Notes: generated from the letters alone by a model not told the origin. A stretch of 64,000 nucleotides of DNA from Parerythrobacter_A sp963761775 (GCA_963761775.1 CAVXIF010000012.1:296812-360811), one strand, 5' to 3'. Numbered from the stretch's first letter, positions 1-9,522 are shown. Program-made: numbers and translations.

Positions 1-534
1 CCCCCACGTCGTTCCATGCAACCGCCGGTCAAGAGCGGCCCGCGCTACGACAATCTCATCCAGAGCGACAAGGTTCGCGTCATCGATCACGAGGGCGAAA
101 ACCTGGGCGTGATGTACACCCGAGAAGCCGTCGAGCAAGCAAACGCGGTCGGTCTCAATCTGGTCGAAGTTTCGCCCAGCGCCGTGCCGCCGGTCTGCAA
201 GTTCCTGGACGTGGGCAAACACCGCTACGAAGCGCAGAAGAAGGCCAACGCCGCGCGCAAGACGCAGAAGACGCAGGACATCAAGGAAGTGAAGATGCGC
301 CCGAACATCGACACCCATGATTACGATGTGAAAATGCGCAATGTGAACAAGTTCATCGACAATGGCGACAAGGTGAAAGTTACGCTGCGGTTTCGCGGAC
401 GCGAAATGGCGCACCAGCAGCTCGGCATGGATTTGCTGAAGCGGGTACAGGACGACACGCAGGAAACCGCCAAGGTCGAGGCTTTCCCGCGCCTTGAGGG
501 ACGCCAGATGCTGATGGTGCTGTCACCGCGATAA
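1..534 (+). CDS. infC: translation initiation factor IF-3 (5' end probably outside the window)
   Basis: IF-3 binds the 30S subunit, keeps subunits apart and checks initiator tRNA and start-codon pairing. Both family domains are visible: the N-terminal domain with VRVIDHEGENLGVM and the linker and C-terminal domain with KEVKMRPNIDTHDYDVK and KVKVTLRFRGRE, ending EGRQMLMVLSPR. From the first ATG (base 16) the protein is 172 residues, near the normal IF-3 length. The frame is open to base 1 and reads a Pro-Arg-rich stretch before that Met, as in sphingomonad IF-3 proteins that start a little earlier, often at a rare start codon. The true start therefore probably lies upstream of the window. No clear terminator was seen after the TAA. 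Confidence 0.96.
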   Translation, partial: PPRRSMQPPVKSGPRYDNLIQSDKVRVIDHEGENLGVMYTREAVEQANAVGLNLVEVSPSAVPPVCKFLDVGKHRYEAQKKANAARKTQKTQDIKEVKMRPNIDTHDYDVKMRNVNKFIDNGDKVKVTLRFRGREMAHQQLGMDLLKRVQDDTQETAKVEAFPRLEGRQMLMVLSPR

Positions 535-669
535 GGGTGGACCGCCGCGCTTCGTCGGCCTTGCAACCCGTTTGATCGAGATGCCGTGTTGCGCGGTGTT
601 CATAACCGGTAAAGCCCAACATATGCTGATTATGCAGCGAACTTTATGGATTCTATCTTGAGGACCGCC

Positions 670-1866
670 ATGCCGTATCGCCTTCCTACTCGTACGCTGC
701 TGGTCGTGTCGGCGGCAGCGCTGGCCACGACATTGACGCCGGTCGCTTCCGCGCAATCCCGCGAGGATAGCGTTTCGGTCACCCGGCCCGCCGCTGACCC
801 GGCCTTCGCCCGCTTCGCACCCAAGGCCACATCGAACACCGATCGTACGCGCATCGATTACACCTTGTGGGACGATGCGCTCGATTATTTCGTGTTCCCG
901 ATGGGACGTTCCATTCGCGAGGGTGCGCCTTCGGTGGAAGCGAGCCTCGGAACGCGGCGGGTTTACGGGCACGATTCGCGGTTCCGGATGGAAGGCAACC
1001 GGGTCGGTTTTTCTTTCCTTTCCGAAGAAGTGGTTGCATCGCTGACCGATTACCGGCGCGACCTGGAAAGCATTCCCGACCAGCTCGACCTGACGAGCTT
1101 GTCGCGCAACGAACAGCTCGCGTTCTGGATCAACCTGCACAATGTCGCTGTGATCGAACAGATCGCCGTGAACTATCCGCTGTCGCAGCCGCGCATGATG
1201 AAACTGGGCGCGCAGGAAGCGCCGCTCGACGATGCGAAGATCGTGACCGTCGGCGGTGTCGCCATGAGCCCGCGCGATATTCGCGAGCAGATCGTCTATC
1301 CCAACTGGAACGATCCGCGCGTGATCTACGGCTTCTTCCGTGGCGATATCGGTGGCCCGTCGATCCAGCGCGAGGCCTTTACCGCGCGCAATCTGACCGA
1401 ACAGCTGAACAAGTCCGCCAACGAATTCGTCAATTCGCTGCGCGGGGTCGAACGGACCGGTCGCACGATGCGCGTTTCGGCCATCTATGCCGAAGCAGCG
1501 CCGTTCTTCTTTACCAACTGGCCGACGGACCTGCGCACGCATCTGGCCACGCAGGCCGAGGACGACGTGACCGAAATTCTCGCCGAAACCCGCAATACGC
1601 GCGCGACGACCTACGAATATGACGTTGCCGACCTGCAAAAGGGCGAGAAAGACCCCGGACTTTCCTACATCCAGGATGGCGGCGACGGGCTGGACGGCAG
1701 GGAAGGCGTACAGCGCACACGCATCAACCGCGCCATTGCGAGGCTGGTCGGGGAGCGGGACCGCAAGATTCAAAAGGCGTTCAAGCGTGGCGAACTGGTT
1801 GGCCGTGTCACGGTCGTTCCGCTGGATCTGGGCACCGAAGCACCGCCGCCCAAGGAGATCGAATAG
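670..1866 (+). CDS. exported DUF547-domain protein
   Basis: A secreted or periplasmic protein of about 398 residues with the DUF547 signature NEQLAFWINLHN in its middle third. The biochemical role of DUF547 is unknown; some members have a cysteine-protease-like fold. I chose the ATG at 670 because TTGAGG lies about 7 bases upstream and a good signal peptide follows (MPYRLPTRTLLVVSAAALA, likely cut after SAQ). An in-frame ATG at 646 would put charged residues before it. It stands alone between infC and a convergent gene. Confidence 0.85.
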   Translation: MPYRLPTRTLLVVSAAALATTLTPVASAQSREDSVSVTRPAADPAFARFAPKATSNTDRTRIDYTLWDDALDYFVFPMGRSIREGAPSVEASLGTRRVYGHDSRFRMEGNRVGFSFLSEEVVASLTDYRRDLESIPDQLDLTSLSRNEQLAFWINLHNVAVIEQIAVNYPLSQPRMMKLGAQEAPLDDAKIVTVGGVAMSPRDIREQIVYPNWNDPRVIYGFFRGDIGGPSIQREAFTARNLTEQLNKSANEFVNSLRGVERTGRTMRVSAIYAEAAPFFFTNWPTDLRTHLATQAEDDVTEILAETRNTRATTYEYDVADLQKGEKDPGLSYIQDGGDGLDGREGVQRTRINRAIARLVGERDRKIQKAFKRGELVGRVTVVPLDLGTEAPPPKEIE

Positions 1867-1884
1867 CGCGAAATCGAATAGCGG

Positions 1885-2334
1885 CTATTCGAATATGGCA
1901 GCCGTGTCCGCGTCGGTCGTTTCGACGATCGGCTTGCGGCCCCATTTCCACCAGAAATGCCCTACCGAAGCGCCGGTTATCAGGCCGAACAGCCCGAGCA
2001 GTATGCCCGATGTGGTTCCGCCCAACACGAAGAACACCAGGACCGGCATTCCCGCCCCGCCAATTCCGCTGAACAGGGAATAGGTGTTCGCGCCTTCCGT
2101 CTGACGGCGCTTGAGAACGGCCGTCAGCGGCAGCACGACGACAAGAAAGCCGACCGAAGCGCAGGCCAGCGTCACCATCAGGGGAAAGGCGGCAAGGAGC
2201 AGCGCTTCGCCCGGGCTTTCCGGCATCATCGACAGGCCGACAAGCACGGTAGCGATGGACGGCAGGGCGCTGCCTACCAGCGATCCTGCACCTACGGCTT
2301 TCGTGGCGGCGACATACTGGTTCGGTGCGGCCAT
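1885..2334 (-). CDS. small integral membrane protein, unknown function
   Basis: 149 residues with about four hydrophobic segments (near residues 20-40, 46-70, 88-106 and 107-125) and a short acidic C-terminus. I do not recognise a named family. It converges on the DUF547 gene, 18 bases apart, and diverges from the PLP-enzyme gene to its right. Regular high-GC codon use and a closed frame on the minus strand support a real gene. No motif points to a transporter or enzyme. Confidence 0.65.
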   Translation of the reverse strand: MAAPNQYVAATKAVGAGSLVGSALPSIATVLVGLSMMPESPGEALLLAAFPLMVTLACASVGFLVVVLPLTAVLKRRQTEGANTYSLFSGIGGAGMPVLVFFVLGGTTSGILLGLFGLITGASVGHFWWKWGRKPIVETTDADTAAIFE

Positions 2335-2536
2335 GTCCGCGCGTCTAATCGCATCGCGGCGCGGTTACAAACGACATCCCGCAACCGCTTGAACGACGCG
2401 GCGCGGGGCGATATTGCCATCGCACCACACGGCCCCGGCACGGGGAAGCGTTCCTGCGGAGGTTAGGGACGGGCACCGCGCCGCGCGCTTTCACCGCAAC
2501 CCCGCCTCCCTGGGGTCTTGCAGGAAGCGACCCGTT

Positions 2537-3865
2537 ATGACCGACGCACCCATCACGCCCGACACCGCCGAAACCCCGACACCGCGCCGCAAGGCCAAGC
2601 CTTCCGTCACCACCATTGCGGGGCGCGAAATGAAGCCATCGACCCTGATGATGGGCCACGGGTTCGATCCGGCCCTGTCCGAAGGCTCTTTGAAAGCGCC
2701 CATCTTCCTCACCTCCACCTTCGCCTTCGAAAACGCGGCGGCGGGCAAGCGCCATTTCGAAGGCATTACCGGCCAACGTCCCGGCGGTGCGGAAGGGCTG
2801 GTCTATTCCCGCTTCAACGGCCCCAACCAGGAAATTCTGGAAGACCGGCTGGCGATCTGGGACGGGGCCGAAGACGCGCTGTGCTTTTCCAGCGGCATGA
2901 CGGCGATTTGCGTGCTGATGCTGGCCTATTGCAATGCGGGCGACGTCATCGTGCATTCCGGCCCGCTCTACGCCGCGTCCGAAGGGTTCGTCGCCAAGGT
3001 GCTGAGCCGGTTCGACGTAGGCTATGTCGCCTTCCCCGCTGGAGCGGACCGTGCGGCCCTCGACGATGCGCTGGCCGAAGCGCAGGCCGAGGCGGACAAG
3101 CGCGGCGGCAAGGTGGCGATGGTCTATCTGGAAAGCCCCGGCAACCCGACCAATGCGCTGGTCGATATCGAGGCGGTGCGCGATGCCCGCGATGCCGCGC
3201 TGGATGCTGATGCCTGCCCCATCGCCATCGACAACACGTTCCTCGGCCCGCTGTGGCAGCGCCCGCTGGATAATGGCGCGGACATCGTGTGCTATTCGCT
3301 GACCAAATATGTCGGCGGCCATTCGGACCTTGTTGCCGGATCGGTGGCGGGTGCGAAGCGGTGGATGGATCCGGTGCGGTCCCTGCGCAACACGATGGGC
3401 GGCATCGCCGATCCCAACACCGCCTGGATGCTGTTGCGCAGTCTGGAAACGGTGGAACTGCGGATGCAGCGCGCGGGCGAAAACGCGGCCAAGGTTTGCG
3501 CTTTCCTGAACGACCATCCCAAGGTGTCGGGCCTGGGCTATCTCGGCATGATCGAAGATGCACGCCAGCAGGACATCTACGACCGGCACTGCCTCGGTGC
3601 AGGCTCCACCTTCTCGGTCTTCATCGACGGCGGCGAGGCGGAATGCTTCGCTTTCCTCGACGCGCTGAAAGTCGCCAAGCTGGCAGTGAGCCTGGGCGGC
3701 ACCGAGACGTTGGCGAGCCATCCGGCCAGCATGACGCACCTCTCCGTCGCGCATGGGCGGCGGCAGGAGCTGGGCATTTCGGACAATCTGGTGCGGATCA
3801 GCGTCGGCATCGAGGATGCGGACGACCTCATTGCCGACTTCGCGCAGGCGCTGGACGCGGTTTGA
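2537..3865 (+). CDS. cystathionine gamma-synthase family PLP-dependent enzyme
   Basis: A fold-type I PLP enzyme of the Cys/Met metabolism family (442 residues), which includes cystathionine gamma-synthase, cystathionine gamma-lyase and methionine gamma-lyase. Visible features are YSRFNGPNQEILE, the cofactor loop FSSGMTAI, and SLTKYVGGHSD with the Schiff-base lysine at about residue 257, followed by ETLASHPASMTH. The ATG at 2537 has AGGAAG upstream; the frame extends further upstream without a plausible start. The N-terminus carries about 40 extra residues. The gene overlaps the following SDR by four bases (TTGA), suggesting translational coupling. Sequence alone does not separate synthase from lyase activity. 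Confidence 0.88.
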   Translation: MTDAPITPDTAETPTPRRKAKPSVTTIAGREMKPSTLMMGHGFDPALSEGSLKAPIFLTSTFAFENAAAGKRHFEGITGQRPGGAEGLVYSRFNGPNQEILEDRLAIWDGAEDALCFSSGMTAICVLMLAYCNAGDVIVHSGPLYAASEGFVAKVLSRFDVGYVAFPAGADRAALDDALAEAQAEADKRGGKVAMVYLESPGNPTNALVDIEAVRDARDAALDADACPIAIDNTFLGPLWQRPLDNGADIVCYSLTKYVGGHSDLVAGSVAGAKRWMDPVRSLRNTMGGIADPNTAWMLLRSLETVELRMQRAGENAAKVCAFLNDHPKVSGLGYLGMIEDARQQDIYDRHCLGAGSTFSVFIDGGEAECFAFLDALKVAKLAVSLGGTETLASHPASMTHLSVAHGRRQELGISDNLVRISVGIEDADDLIADFAQALDAV

Positions 3866-4616
3866 GCGTTGCGCTGGTCATAGGCGCGGGCGCGGGTATC
3901 GGCGGCCATGTCGCCGCACGGTTCGCCCGCGAGGAGCATCACGCGGTGTTGTGTCGTCGCTCTGACGAGGCCGGGCTTGCGCACCTTGTGGAAAGGATCG
4001 AAGCACAGGGCGGCGCGGCGTCCGGGCACTTGCTCGACGTGACGCAGGATGGCGCGATCGAGGCGCTGGTCGAGGAGGTCGAGCGCGATCTGGGCCGATC
4101 ACCACGGCGGTGTACAATATCGGCGCGCAGATCGGGCACCGCGCGCTGGCAGATACCCCCGCCCGCACCTTCGAGCTGGGCTGGCGGCTCGGCACGTTCG
4201 GCCTTTTTCGGCTGGCGCAGGCTGTGCTTCCGCGCATGGTGCAGCGTGGTGGCGGCACGCTGATCGTCACCAGCGCCACGGCGGCGGTGCGCGGCAATGC
4301 TGGCCAGCACAGCCATGCCGCCGCGATGGGCGGGCGGCGAATGCTGTGCCAGACCCTGAATGCCGAATTCGCACCGCAGGGCATCCACATCGCGCATGTG
4401 CTGATCGACGGACCGGTCGATGCGCCCGATACGCTGGGCAAAATGCTGGGCGACGCGTTCGAACCCTTCAAGGCCGCGAAGGGCGAGGACGGCCTGCTCG
4501 ACCCGGTGGCGGTGGCGGAAACATACTGGCAGCTCGCGCAGCAGCCGCGCTCGGCCTGGACGCACGAGATCGACCTGCGCCCGTGGAGCGATACGCCGTG
4601 GTGGAACGACACGTAG
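3862..4616 (+). pseudogene. SDR family oxidoreductase, frameshifted
   Basis: A short-chain dehydrogenase/reductase. The first part begins at TTG 3862, overlapping the previous stop, and shows the Rossmann motif VIGAGAGIGGHVAARFA. At about 4093 the frame shifts; the second frame continues ITTAVYNIGAQIG through GTLIVTSATAAVRG to the TAG at 4616. Inserting one G in the CTGGGCC run gives a continuous protein of about 250 residues, so a one-base loss (mutation or sequencing error) is likely. The usual YxxxK is not obvious: the corresponding stretch reads HSHAAAMGGRRML, so catalysis may be atypical. It is coupled to the upstream PLP-enzyme gene; substrate unknown. Confidence 0.8.
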
Positions 4617-4694
4617 GCGCGCAAGGGGGTTGCCTGCGCACGCCGGTTAACCGATGAGCGCCGCTGTCGCATCGTGCCGCCCAACCGATAGAAA

Positions 4695-6803
4695 ATGCCC
4701 GAAATGAAGATCGTCCAAGGCGTCGGCGCCTTACTTTCGCTTGGCGCATTTACGGTCGGACCGGTACGCGCGCAGGACACGCAGCCGCCCCTGCCCGCAG
4801 ATGTCACCGCAATCGATCCGCAAACCGCGACACGGCGCAGCTTCACTCCCGCCGATTTCACGCAGTTCGCACCACGCACCGCGCTGGACATGGTGCAGCG
4901 CATCCCCGGCTTCACCATCCAGCAGGGCGACGGCGACCGCGGGCTGGGTCAGGCGGACACCAACGTTCTCATCAATGGCCAGCGCATATCGGGCAAGTCG
5001 AACGGCCCGGTCGAAGCCCTGTCCCGCATCTCGGCAGAGAACGTGGTGAGGCTCGACATCGTGGACGGAGCCAGCCTCGATATCGGCGGATTGTCGGGGC
5101 AAGTGCTCAATGTCATCGCCGACAGTGGCGGCGGCGTGACGGGCCAGTTTCGCTATTCCCCGCAATTCCGCACATCGGGCGCGGCGTTCCGCTGGGGCGA
5201 TGTCGAAGTGTCGCTGTCCGGTGGCGGGGAGCAGGACAGCTGGACGCTGGGGCTCGAAAACAGCCAGAACAAGTTCGGCGATGCTGGTCCGGAATTTGCC
5301 TTCGACGGCAGCGGCGCGCTGATCGACACAAGGCAGGAAATCGACCGCCGTGTCTTCGACCGGTTCGGTTTGTCCGGCACCTACGCCCGCAACGCCGCCA
5401 ACGGCAACGTGCTGAACCTCAACGGACAGGCCAACGGCTTCATTTTCCGCAGCGTGGAATTGTCCGAACGCACCGGCGTCGGGCAGCCCGACCGCCAGCG
5501 CAGTTTCCGCTCCACCGAGGACGAATTCAATTTCGAAGTCGGTGCGGATTATGCCTTTGCAACGCCGGCGGGGCGGCTGAAACTGATTGCCTATCACCGC
5601 TACGAAAACAGCCCGACCACATCGGGCGTGCTGACCGCCTTCGCCGATGGCAGCGCCGATGCAGGGTCGCTTTTTACGCGGCAGGCGAACGAGGCCGAGA
5701 CCATCGTCCGGTCCGAACTGACGTTCAACGCATGGGGCGGCGACTGGCAGGCATCGGCAGAAGGCGTGCGCAATTTCCTCGATATCGTGTCGCAGCTGGA
5801 ACAGCGCGATGCCGCCGGAACATTGCAACCCGTCGTATTCCCCGGCGCAACGGCGCGCGTGGACGAAGACCGGGCCGAAGCGACGTTGACATACGGGCGC
5901 ACGCTTGCACCCGAACTGCGGCTGCAAGTGACCGGCGGGGCCGAGTATTCGCAGATCAGCCAGTCAGGGCAATTCGGCAAGACGCGCAGCTTCTTACGGC
6001 CGAAAGGCTCGGTTTCGCTGGACTGGCAGCCGCGCAAGGAACTGGGCCTGTCGTTCAAGGTCGAACGCAGCGTGGGCCAGCTCGATTTCTTCGACTTCAT
6101 TTCAACGGTGAACGTCAATCAGGGCGAAGTCGATGTGACCAACGCCGATCTGGTGCCGCCGCAAAGCTGGTTCTACGAAGTGGAAGCGCGCGAGAATCTG
6201 GGTGCACTCGGGTCGCTGACCATGCGCGGGTTTTACGAAGCGGTCAGCGATATCGTCGATCAGGTGCCGATTGCGGGCACCAATGGCATTACCGGCCAGG
6301 CACCCGGCAATATCGATGCGGCGCGGCGCTATGGCGTGACGCTGGATGCGACGCTGCTGTCCGAGCCGCTGGGGTGGAAAGGCGGGCGCGTCAATTTCCT
6401 GCTGGAACTGCTGGAAACCGAAGTTGCCGACCCGCTGCTCGGCACAAAGCGGCGCATTTCGAACACCGATTACGTGGAACTGGAAGCAGGCTATCGACAG
6501 GACTTCACCGGCACCGACTGGGCGGCAGGGTTCGACATCAATTTCGAAACGCAGGCGCCCGAAGTGCGGCTGGACCAGATCGGGCTGCGGCGCGAAAGTT
6601 TCGCGTTCGCCTCGGTCTTCGTAGAAAACAAGGATATCGCCGGACTGACGCTGCGCGCGCGCGTGGCCAATGTGCTGGACCGCAAGAACGACTTTGCGCG
6701 CGTGGTGTTCGACGATCGCCGGCTGGGCACGGTCGCCTTCCGCGAAGAACGGTTCCGCACGTTCGGCACGATCTTCACGCTGGATATCGAGGGCAGTTTC
6801 TAG
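4695..6803 (+). CDS. TonB-dependent receptor-like outer membrane protein
   Basis: 702 residues: signal peptide (about 1-27, ending GPVRAQ), a plug-like domain with MVQRIPGFTIQQGDGDRG and VLINGQRISGKSN, then a long beta-strand-rich region ending in an aromatic-terminated strand (FTLDIEGSF), as expected for an outer membrane barrel. Sphingomonads carry many such receptors for siderophores, glycans and other ligands. No classical TonB box was picked out by eye and the ligand is unknown. Start at ATG 4695, or ATG 4704 three codons later. It converges with the J-domain gene; the two stops would almost touch if that gene lacks one G (see that entry). Confidence 0.85.
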   Translation: MPEMKIVQGVGALLSLGAFTVGPVRAQDTQPPLPADVTAIDPQTATRRSFTPADFTQFAPRTALDMVQRIPGFTIQQGDGDRGLGQADTNVLINGQRISGKSNGPVEALSRISAENVVRLDIVDGASLDIGGLSGQVLNVIADSGGGVTGQFRYSPQFRTSGAAFRWGDVEVSLSGGGEQDSWTLGLENSQNKFGDAGPEFAFDGSGALIDTRQEIDRRVFDRFGLSGTYARNAANGNVLNLNGQANGFIFRSVELSERTGVGQPDRQRSFRSTEDEFNFEVGADYAFATPAGRLKLIAYHRYENSPTTSGVLTAFADGSADAGSLFTRQANEAETIVRSELTFNAWGGDWQASAEGVRNFLDIVSQLEQRDAAGTLQPVVFPGATARVDEDRAEATLTYGRTLAPELRLQVTGGAEYSQISQSGQFGKTRSFLRPKGSVSLDWQPRKELGLSFKVERSVGQLDFFDFISTVNVNQGEVDVTNADLVPPQSWFYEVEARENLGALGSLTMRGFYEAVSDIVDQVPIAGTNGITGQAPGNIDAARRYGVTLDATLLSEPLGWKGGRVNFLLELLETEVADPLLGTKRRISNTDYVELEAGYRQDFTGTDWAAGFDINFETQAPEVRLDQIGLRRESFAFASVFVENKDIAGLTLRARVANVLDRKNDFARVVFDDRRLGTVAFREERFRTFGTIFTLDIEGSF

Positions 6804-7334
6804 CCCTTTCCAGACCCGCCGTTCTTCCGCTGCCTTCAGCACTTCGTAGGCCAGCTGGATCTTCTGAAACTCCGCCGCCGCTTCGGCATCGCCGGGCTTG
6901 ACGTCGGGATGCACCGCCTTGGCGCGGACGCGGAAGCTGCGCTTGATTTGCTCGAATTCGGCATCCGCTTCCAGGTCGAATACGTCCAGCGCCCGCATCT
7001 CGTCCGCCGTGCGGCTGCCGTCGCCGCTCGCGCTCCAGCCGTAATGCTGCGCCTCGGCATAGCCTGCGTTTTCGGCTTGCTCGGACTTGGCGCGCGCGGC
7101 TTTCTCGGCCTTGTCCAGCCCTTCGAAATAGTCCCACTTGCGGTTGTATTCCGCTGCATGCGTCTGGCAGAAGTACCAGCGGTCGGGGCTGTTGGGCGCC
7201 TTGGGCGCGGGGCAATCGCCCGGCTGGTCGCAGCCGTGCCGGTCGCATTCGCGCACGGTCACGGTATCGCGCGATGCGCTGTAGCCACGCCAGCGGGGGA
7301 AGCCCCAGTCATTGGACCGGCGCGCGCCTACCAT
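6800..7334 (-). CDS. J-domain (DnaJ-like) protein, stop codon apparently lost by one base
   Basis: J-domain proteins stimulate Hsp70 ATPase. Here the J domain is C-terminal: IKRSFRVRAKAVHPDVKPGD contains the HPD tripeptide, followed by KIQLAYEVLKAAEERRVWKG. The N-terminal part (NDWGFPRWRGY, RECDRHGCDQPGDCPAP, WYFCQTHAAEYNRKWDYFEG) has paired Cys and His residues and resembles a sphingomonad family of about 180-200 residues. As written, the frame does not stop after VWKG but runs antisense through the TonB-receptor gene to 6102. Removing one G from the GGG run makes TAG follow immediately, so I end the gene at 6800. Start ATG at 7334. Confidence 0.75.
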
Positions 7335-7485
7335 GAGAGGGATCGCAAAGCTGGGATGTGGGCAAACATGGCCGCGCACCTACGCGCTTTGGCGCGGCAT
7401 GAAAAGGCGGGAACGAAGCGGGGCGTCAGGCGCTTGAAGCGTTCATGCTGCACCGCAGCGCAAACCGACAGCCGAAAGAGCCGCA

Positions 7486-7581
7486 ATGTCCACCCCGCTT
7501 CGCATTTCCGCCATGGTCAGTTCCGCAATGATGGCAGGACTGGCGCTTGTCGCCATCCTGCCGTCCTTTGCAATCGCCTAG
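7486..7581 (+). CDS. possible 31-residue membrane peptide
   Basis: A short frame, from ATG 7486 to TAG 7581, coding for a 31-residue mostly hydrophobic peptide (one membrane span, ending LVAILPSFAIA). GAAAGAG lies about 5-8 bases upstream and would serve as ribosome binding site. It fills the gap between the divergent J-domain and convergent pal genes, and its stop nearly abuts pal's stop at 7584. Length and composition could also be chance; conservation in relatives would decide. Confidence 0.3.
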   Translation: MSTPLRISAMVSSAMMAGLALVAILPSFAIA

Positions 7582-7583
7582 AG

Positions 7584-8105
7584 TCAGCCGATAACCACCG
7601 TCACCGCGCGGCGATTGCGGCTCCAGGCATTTTCGTTCGATCCCAGCGCTTCGGGGCGTTCCTTGCCATAGCTGACGGTGCGGATTCGATTTGCTGCGAT
7701 GCCCAGACTAACGAGGTAGTTCTTGGCCGCATTGGCGCGCCGTTCACCCAGTGCGAGGTTGTATTCGCGCGTACCGCGTTCGTCGCAATGCCCCTCCACT
7801 GTGACGGACAGGCTGGGATACTGGCTGAGATACTGCGCCTGCGTTTGCAGGGCGGCGGCATCGGCGCTGTCGATATTGTAGCGGTCGGTGTCGAACAGGA
7901 TAACGTTCTGGCCCTGAACCGCATTGACGAAATGCCCCTGCGACCCGGGTTGCGGCACGCCGGCATTCGGATCGACCGGCGTAGTGTTTACAGTGCTGGT
8001 GCGTTGCACCGGTTCGGGCGGCAGCACGTCGGGTGCCTTGGGCTTGCACGCCCCCAATGCCAGCGTTCCGGTCAGCAGCGATGCAACGATAAGACGGCTA
8101 TTCAT
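7584..8105 (-). CDS. pal: peptidoglycan-associated lipoprotein Pal
   Basis: Pal anchors the outer membrane to peptidoglycan and is pulled by the TolQRA motor during constriction. The 173-residue product has a lipoprotein signal with lipobox LGAC near residue 20, a Pro-rich linker, and an OmpA-like domain with VEGHCDERGTREYNLALGER and KNYLVSLGIAANRI, which carries the diaminopimelate-binding Asp and Arg. Start ATG 8105 with GGAGAAAG just upstream; an earlier in-frame ATG would spoil the lipobox position. Last gene of ybgC-tolQ-tolR-tolA-tolB-pal, 31 bases after tolB. Confidence 0.95.
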   Translation of the reverse strand: MNSRLIVASLLTGTLALGACKPKAPDVLPPEPVQRTSTVNTTPVDPNAGVPQPGSQGHFVNAVQGQNVILFDTDRYNIDSADAAALQTQAQYLSQYPSLSVTVEGHCDERGTREYNLALGERRANAAKNYLVSLGIAANRIRTVSYGKERPEALGSNENAWSRNRRAVTVVIG

Positions 8106-8136
8106 CGGCTTTCTCCTTAGTAAACTGTCGGACACG

Positions 8137-9519
8137 TCACGGCAGGATCGGACCCCAGCTTGGGTCCGACGCCGCAACGGGCGTGGGCAGGCGGCGTTCG
8201 TTGTCGCCGGTCAGATCGACCTGGTACAGGCCTGTATCGCCGCTGCCGCGTTCGGTGCGGAAGAACTGGACGATGCGGCCATTGGGCGCCCAGGTCGGTG
8301 CCTCGTCCTGCCAGCTGTCGGTCAGGTGGCGCAACGCCCCGCCGCCCGGGCTCATCACCGCGATGCGGAAATTTCCGGCGATGTGGGTGAACGCGATCTG
8401 GTCCCCGCGCGGCGACCATTCGGGCGTGGCGGCGCGTCCGCCAAAGAAGGACAGCCGCTTCTGGTTCGATCCGTCTGCGTCCATAACATAGATCTGCTGG
8501 CTGCCCGAACGGTCGGATTCGAACACGATGCGCGTGCCGTCGGGCGAATAGCTGCCGCCGATGTCTATGCCGGGCGTGTTGGTCAGCCGGGTTGCGGGGC
8601 CGCCGCTGGCTGGAACGCGGTAGATGTCCGTATTGCCCGCCACCGCCATCGAAAAGAGGATGCTGCGCCCGTCCGGGCTCCAGCGCGGCGCGAAGGTAGG
8701 ATTGGCATTTTCAGTCACCAAAGTCTGCCGCCCGCTGCCGATATCGTAGATGTAGATGCGCGGATTGCCGTCGACATAAGACAAATAGAGTAGTCGGGAA
8801 TAATCGGGCGAATAGCGCGGCGTCAGCGCGGTTGCCCCGCCAGTGGTCACGAAGCGGTGGTTGGCCCCGTCGCTGTCCATGATCGCCAGCCGCTTGGTGC
8901 GGTTATCCTTCGGCCCGGTTTCGGCGATATAGGCGATGCGGCTGTCGAAGAACGGGCTTTCGCCGGTCAGCCGCGAATAAACGAGGTCAGCACATTTGTG
9001 CGCAGCGCGGCGCCAGTCGCGCGGTGGCACGATCCAGCCCGCCCGCGCCAGCTCGTCCTGCAGGGCCACGTCGTACAGATAACAGCCGACCGTCAGCCGA
9101 CCGTCGCCGCGCGCCTGGACATAGCCATGCACCAGCATCTCGGTGCTGCGCTGGGACCAGCCGCTCCATGCCGGGGCGGTGATTTGCGCGAAGCTGGGGC
9201 GCGGCAGGGCGTCGGGGCCGGTCGGTTCGAACAGGCCGTTATTGCGCAAATCGTTGAAGACCACGCGCGCCAGTTCGGTGCCCAGCGCCGACGTGCCGCT
9301 GGCATTGGCGGGCGTCGATACGTCGCGGTCGGTGGCGAAGGCGGCAATCGCGATTTCGAGATTGCGGTAATCGCTATCGTCGGTGACGCTGCCCGACAGG
9401 CCGACGTCCTCATCCACGGTCTCGACCGCCTCGGTGACAGGCTGCGGCGGCGCGAGATCCTGCGCCTGCACCGCCACGGGCGCAAAAAACAGAACAGCAA
9501 AAAACCAGATACGCATCAT
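8137..9519 (-). CDS. tolB: Tol-Pal system beta-propeller protein TolB
   Basis: Periplasmic TolB, 460 residues. Signal peptide MMRIWFFAVLFFAPVAVQAQ; N-terminal alpha/beta domain; then a six-bladed propeller with repeated blade motifs such as YSPDYSRLLYLSYVDG, WSPDGRSILFSMA, YSPDGTRIVFESDRSG and WSPRGDQIAFTHI. TolB binds Pal and the TolA C-terminus. The start lies 3 bases downstream of the tolA stop, so the pair is probably translationally linked. Somewhat longer than Escherichia coli TolB (430) because of an acidic insert after the signal peptide. Confidence 0.95.
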   Translation of the reverse strand: MMRIWFFAVLFFAPVAVQAQDLAPPQPVTEAVETVDEDVGLSGSVTDDSDYRNLEIAIAAFATDRDVSTPANASGTSALGTELARVVFNDLRNNGLFEPTGPDALPRPSFAQITAPAWSGWSQRSTEMLVHGYVQARGDGRLTVGCYLYDVALQDELARAGWIVPPRDWRRAAHKCADLVYSRLTGESPFFDSRIAYIAETGPKDNRTKRLAIMDSDGANHRFVTTGGATALTPRYSPDYSRLLYLSYVDGNPRIYIYDIGSGRQTLVTENANPTFAPRWSPDGRSILFSMAVAGNTDIYRVPASGGPATRLTNTPGIDIGGSYSPDGTRIVFESDRSGSQQIYVMDADGSNQKRLSFFGGRAATPEWSPRGDQIAFTHIAGNFRIAVMSPGGGALRHLTDSWQDEAPTWAPNGRIVQFFRTERGSGDTGLYQVDLTGDNERRLPTPVAASDPSWGPILP

Positions 9520-9522
9520 TCG

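Noticed and set aside
523..1773. Long minus-strand frame opposite the DUF547 gene
   Set aside because: High-GC shadow frame; it has no family motif, while the plus strand has signal peptide and DUF547 signature.
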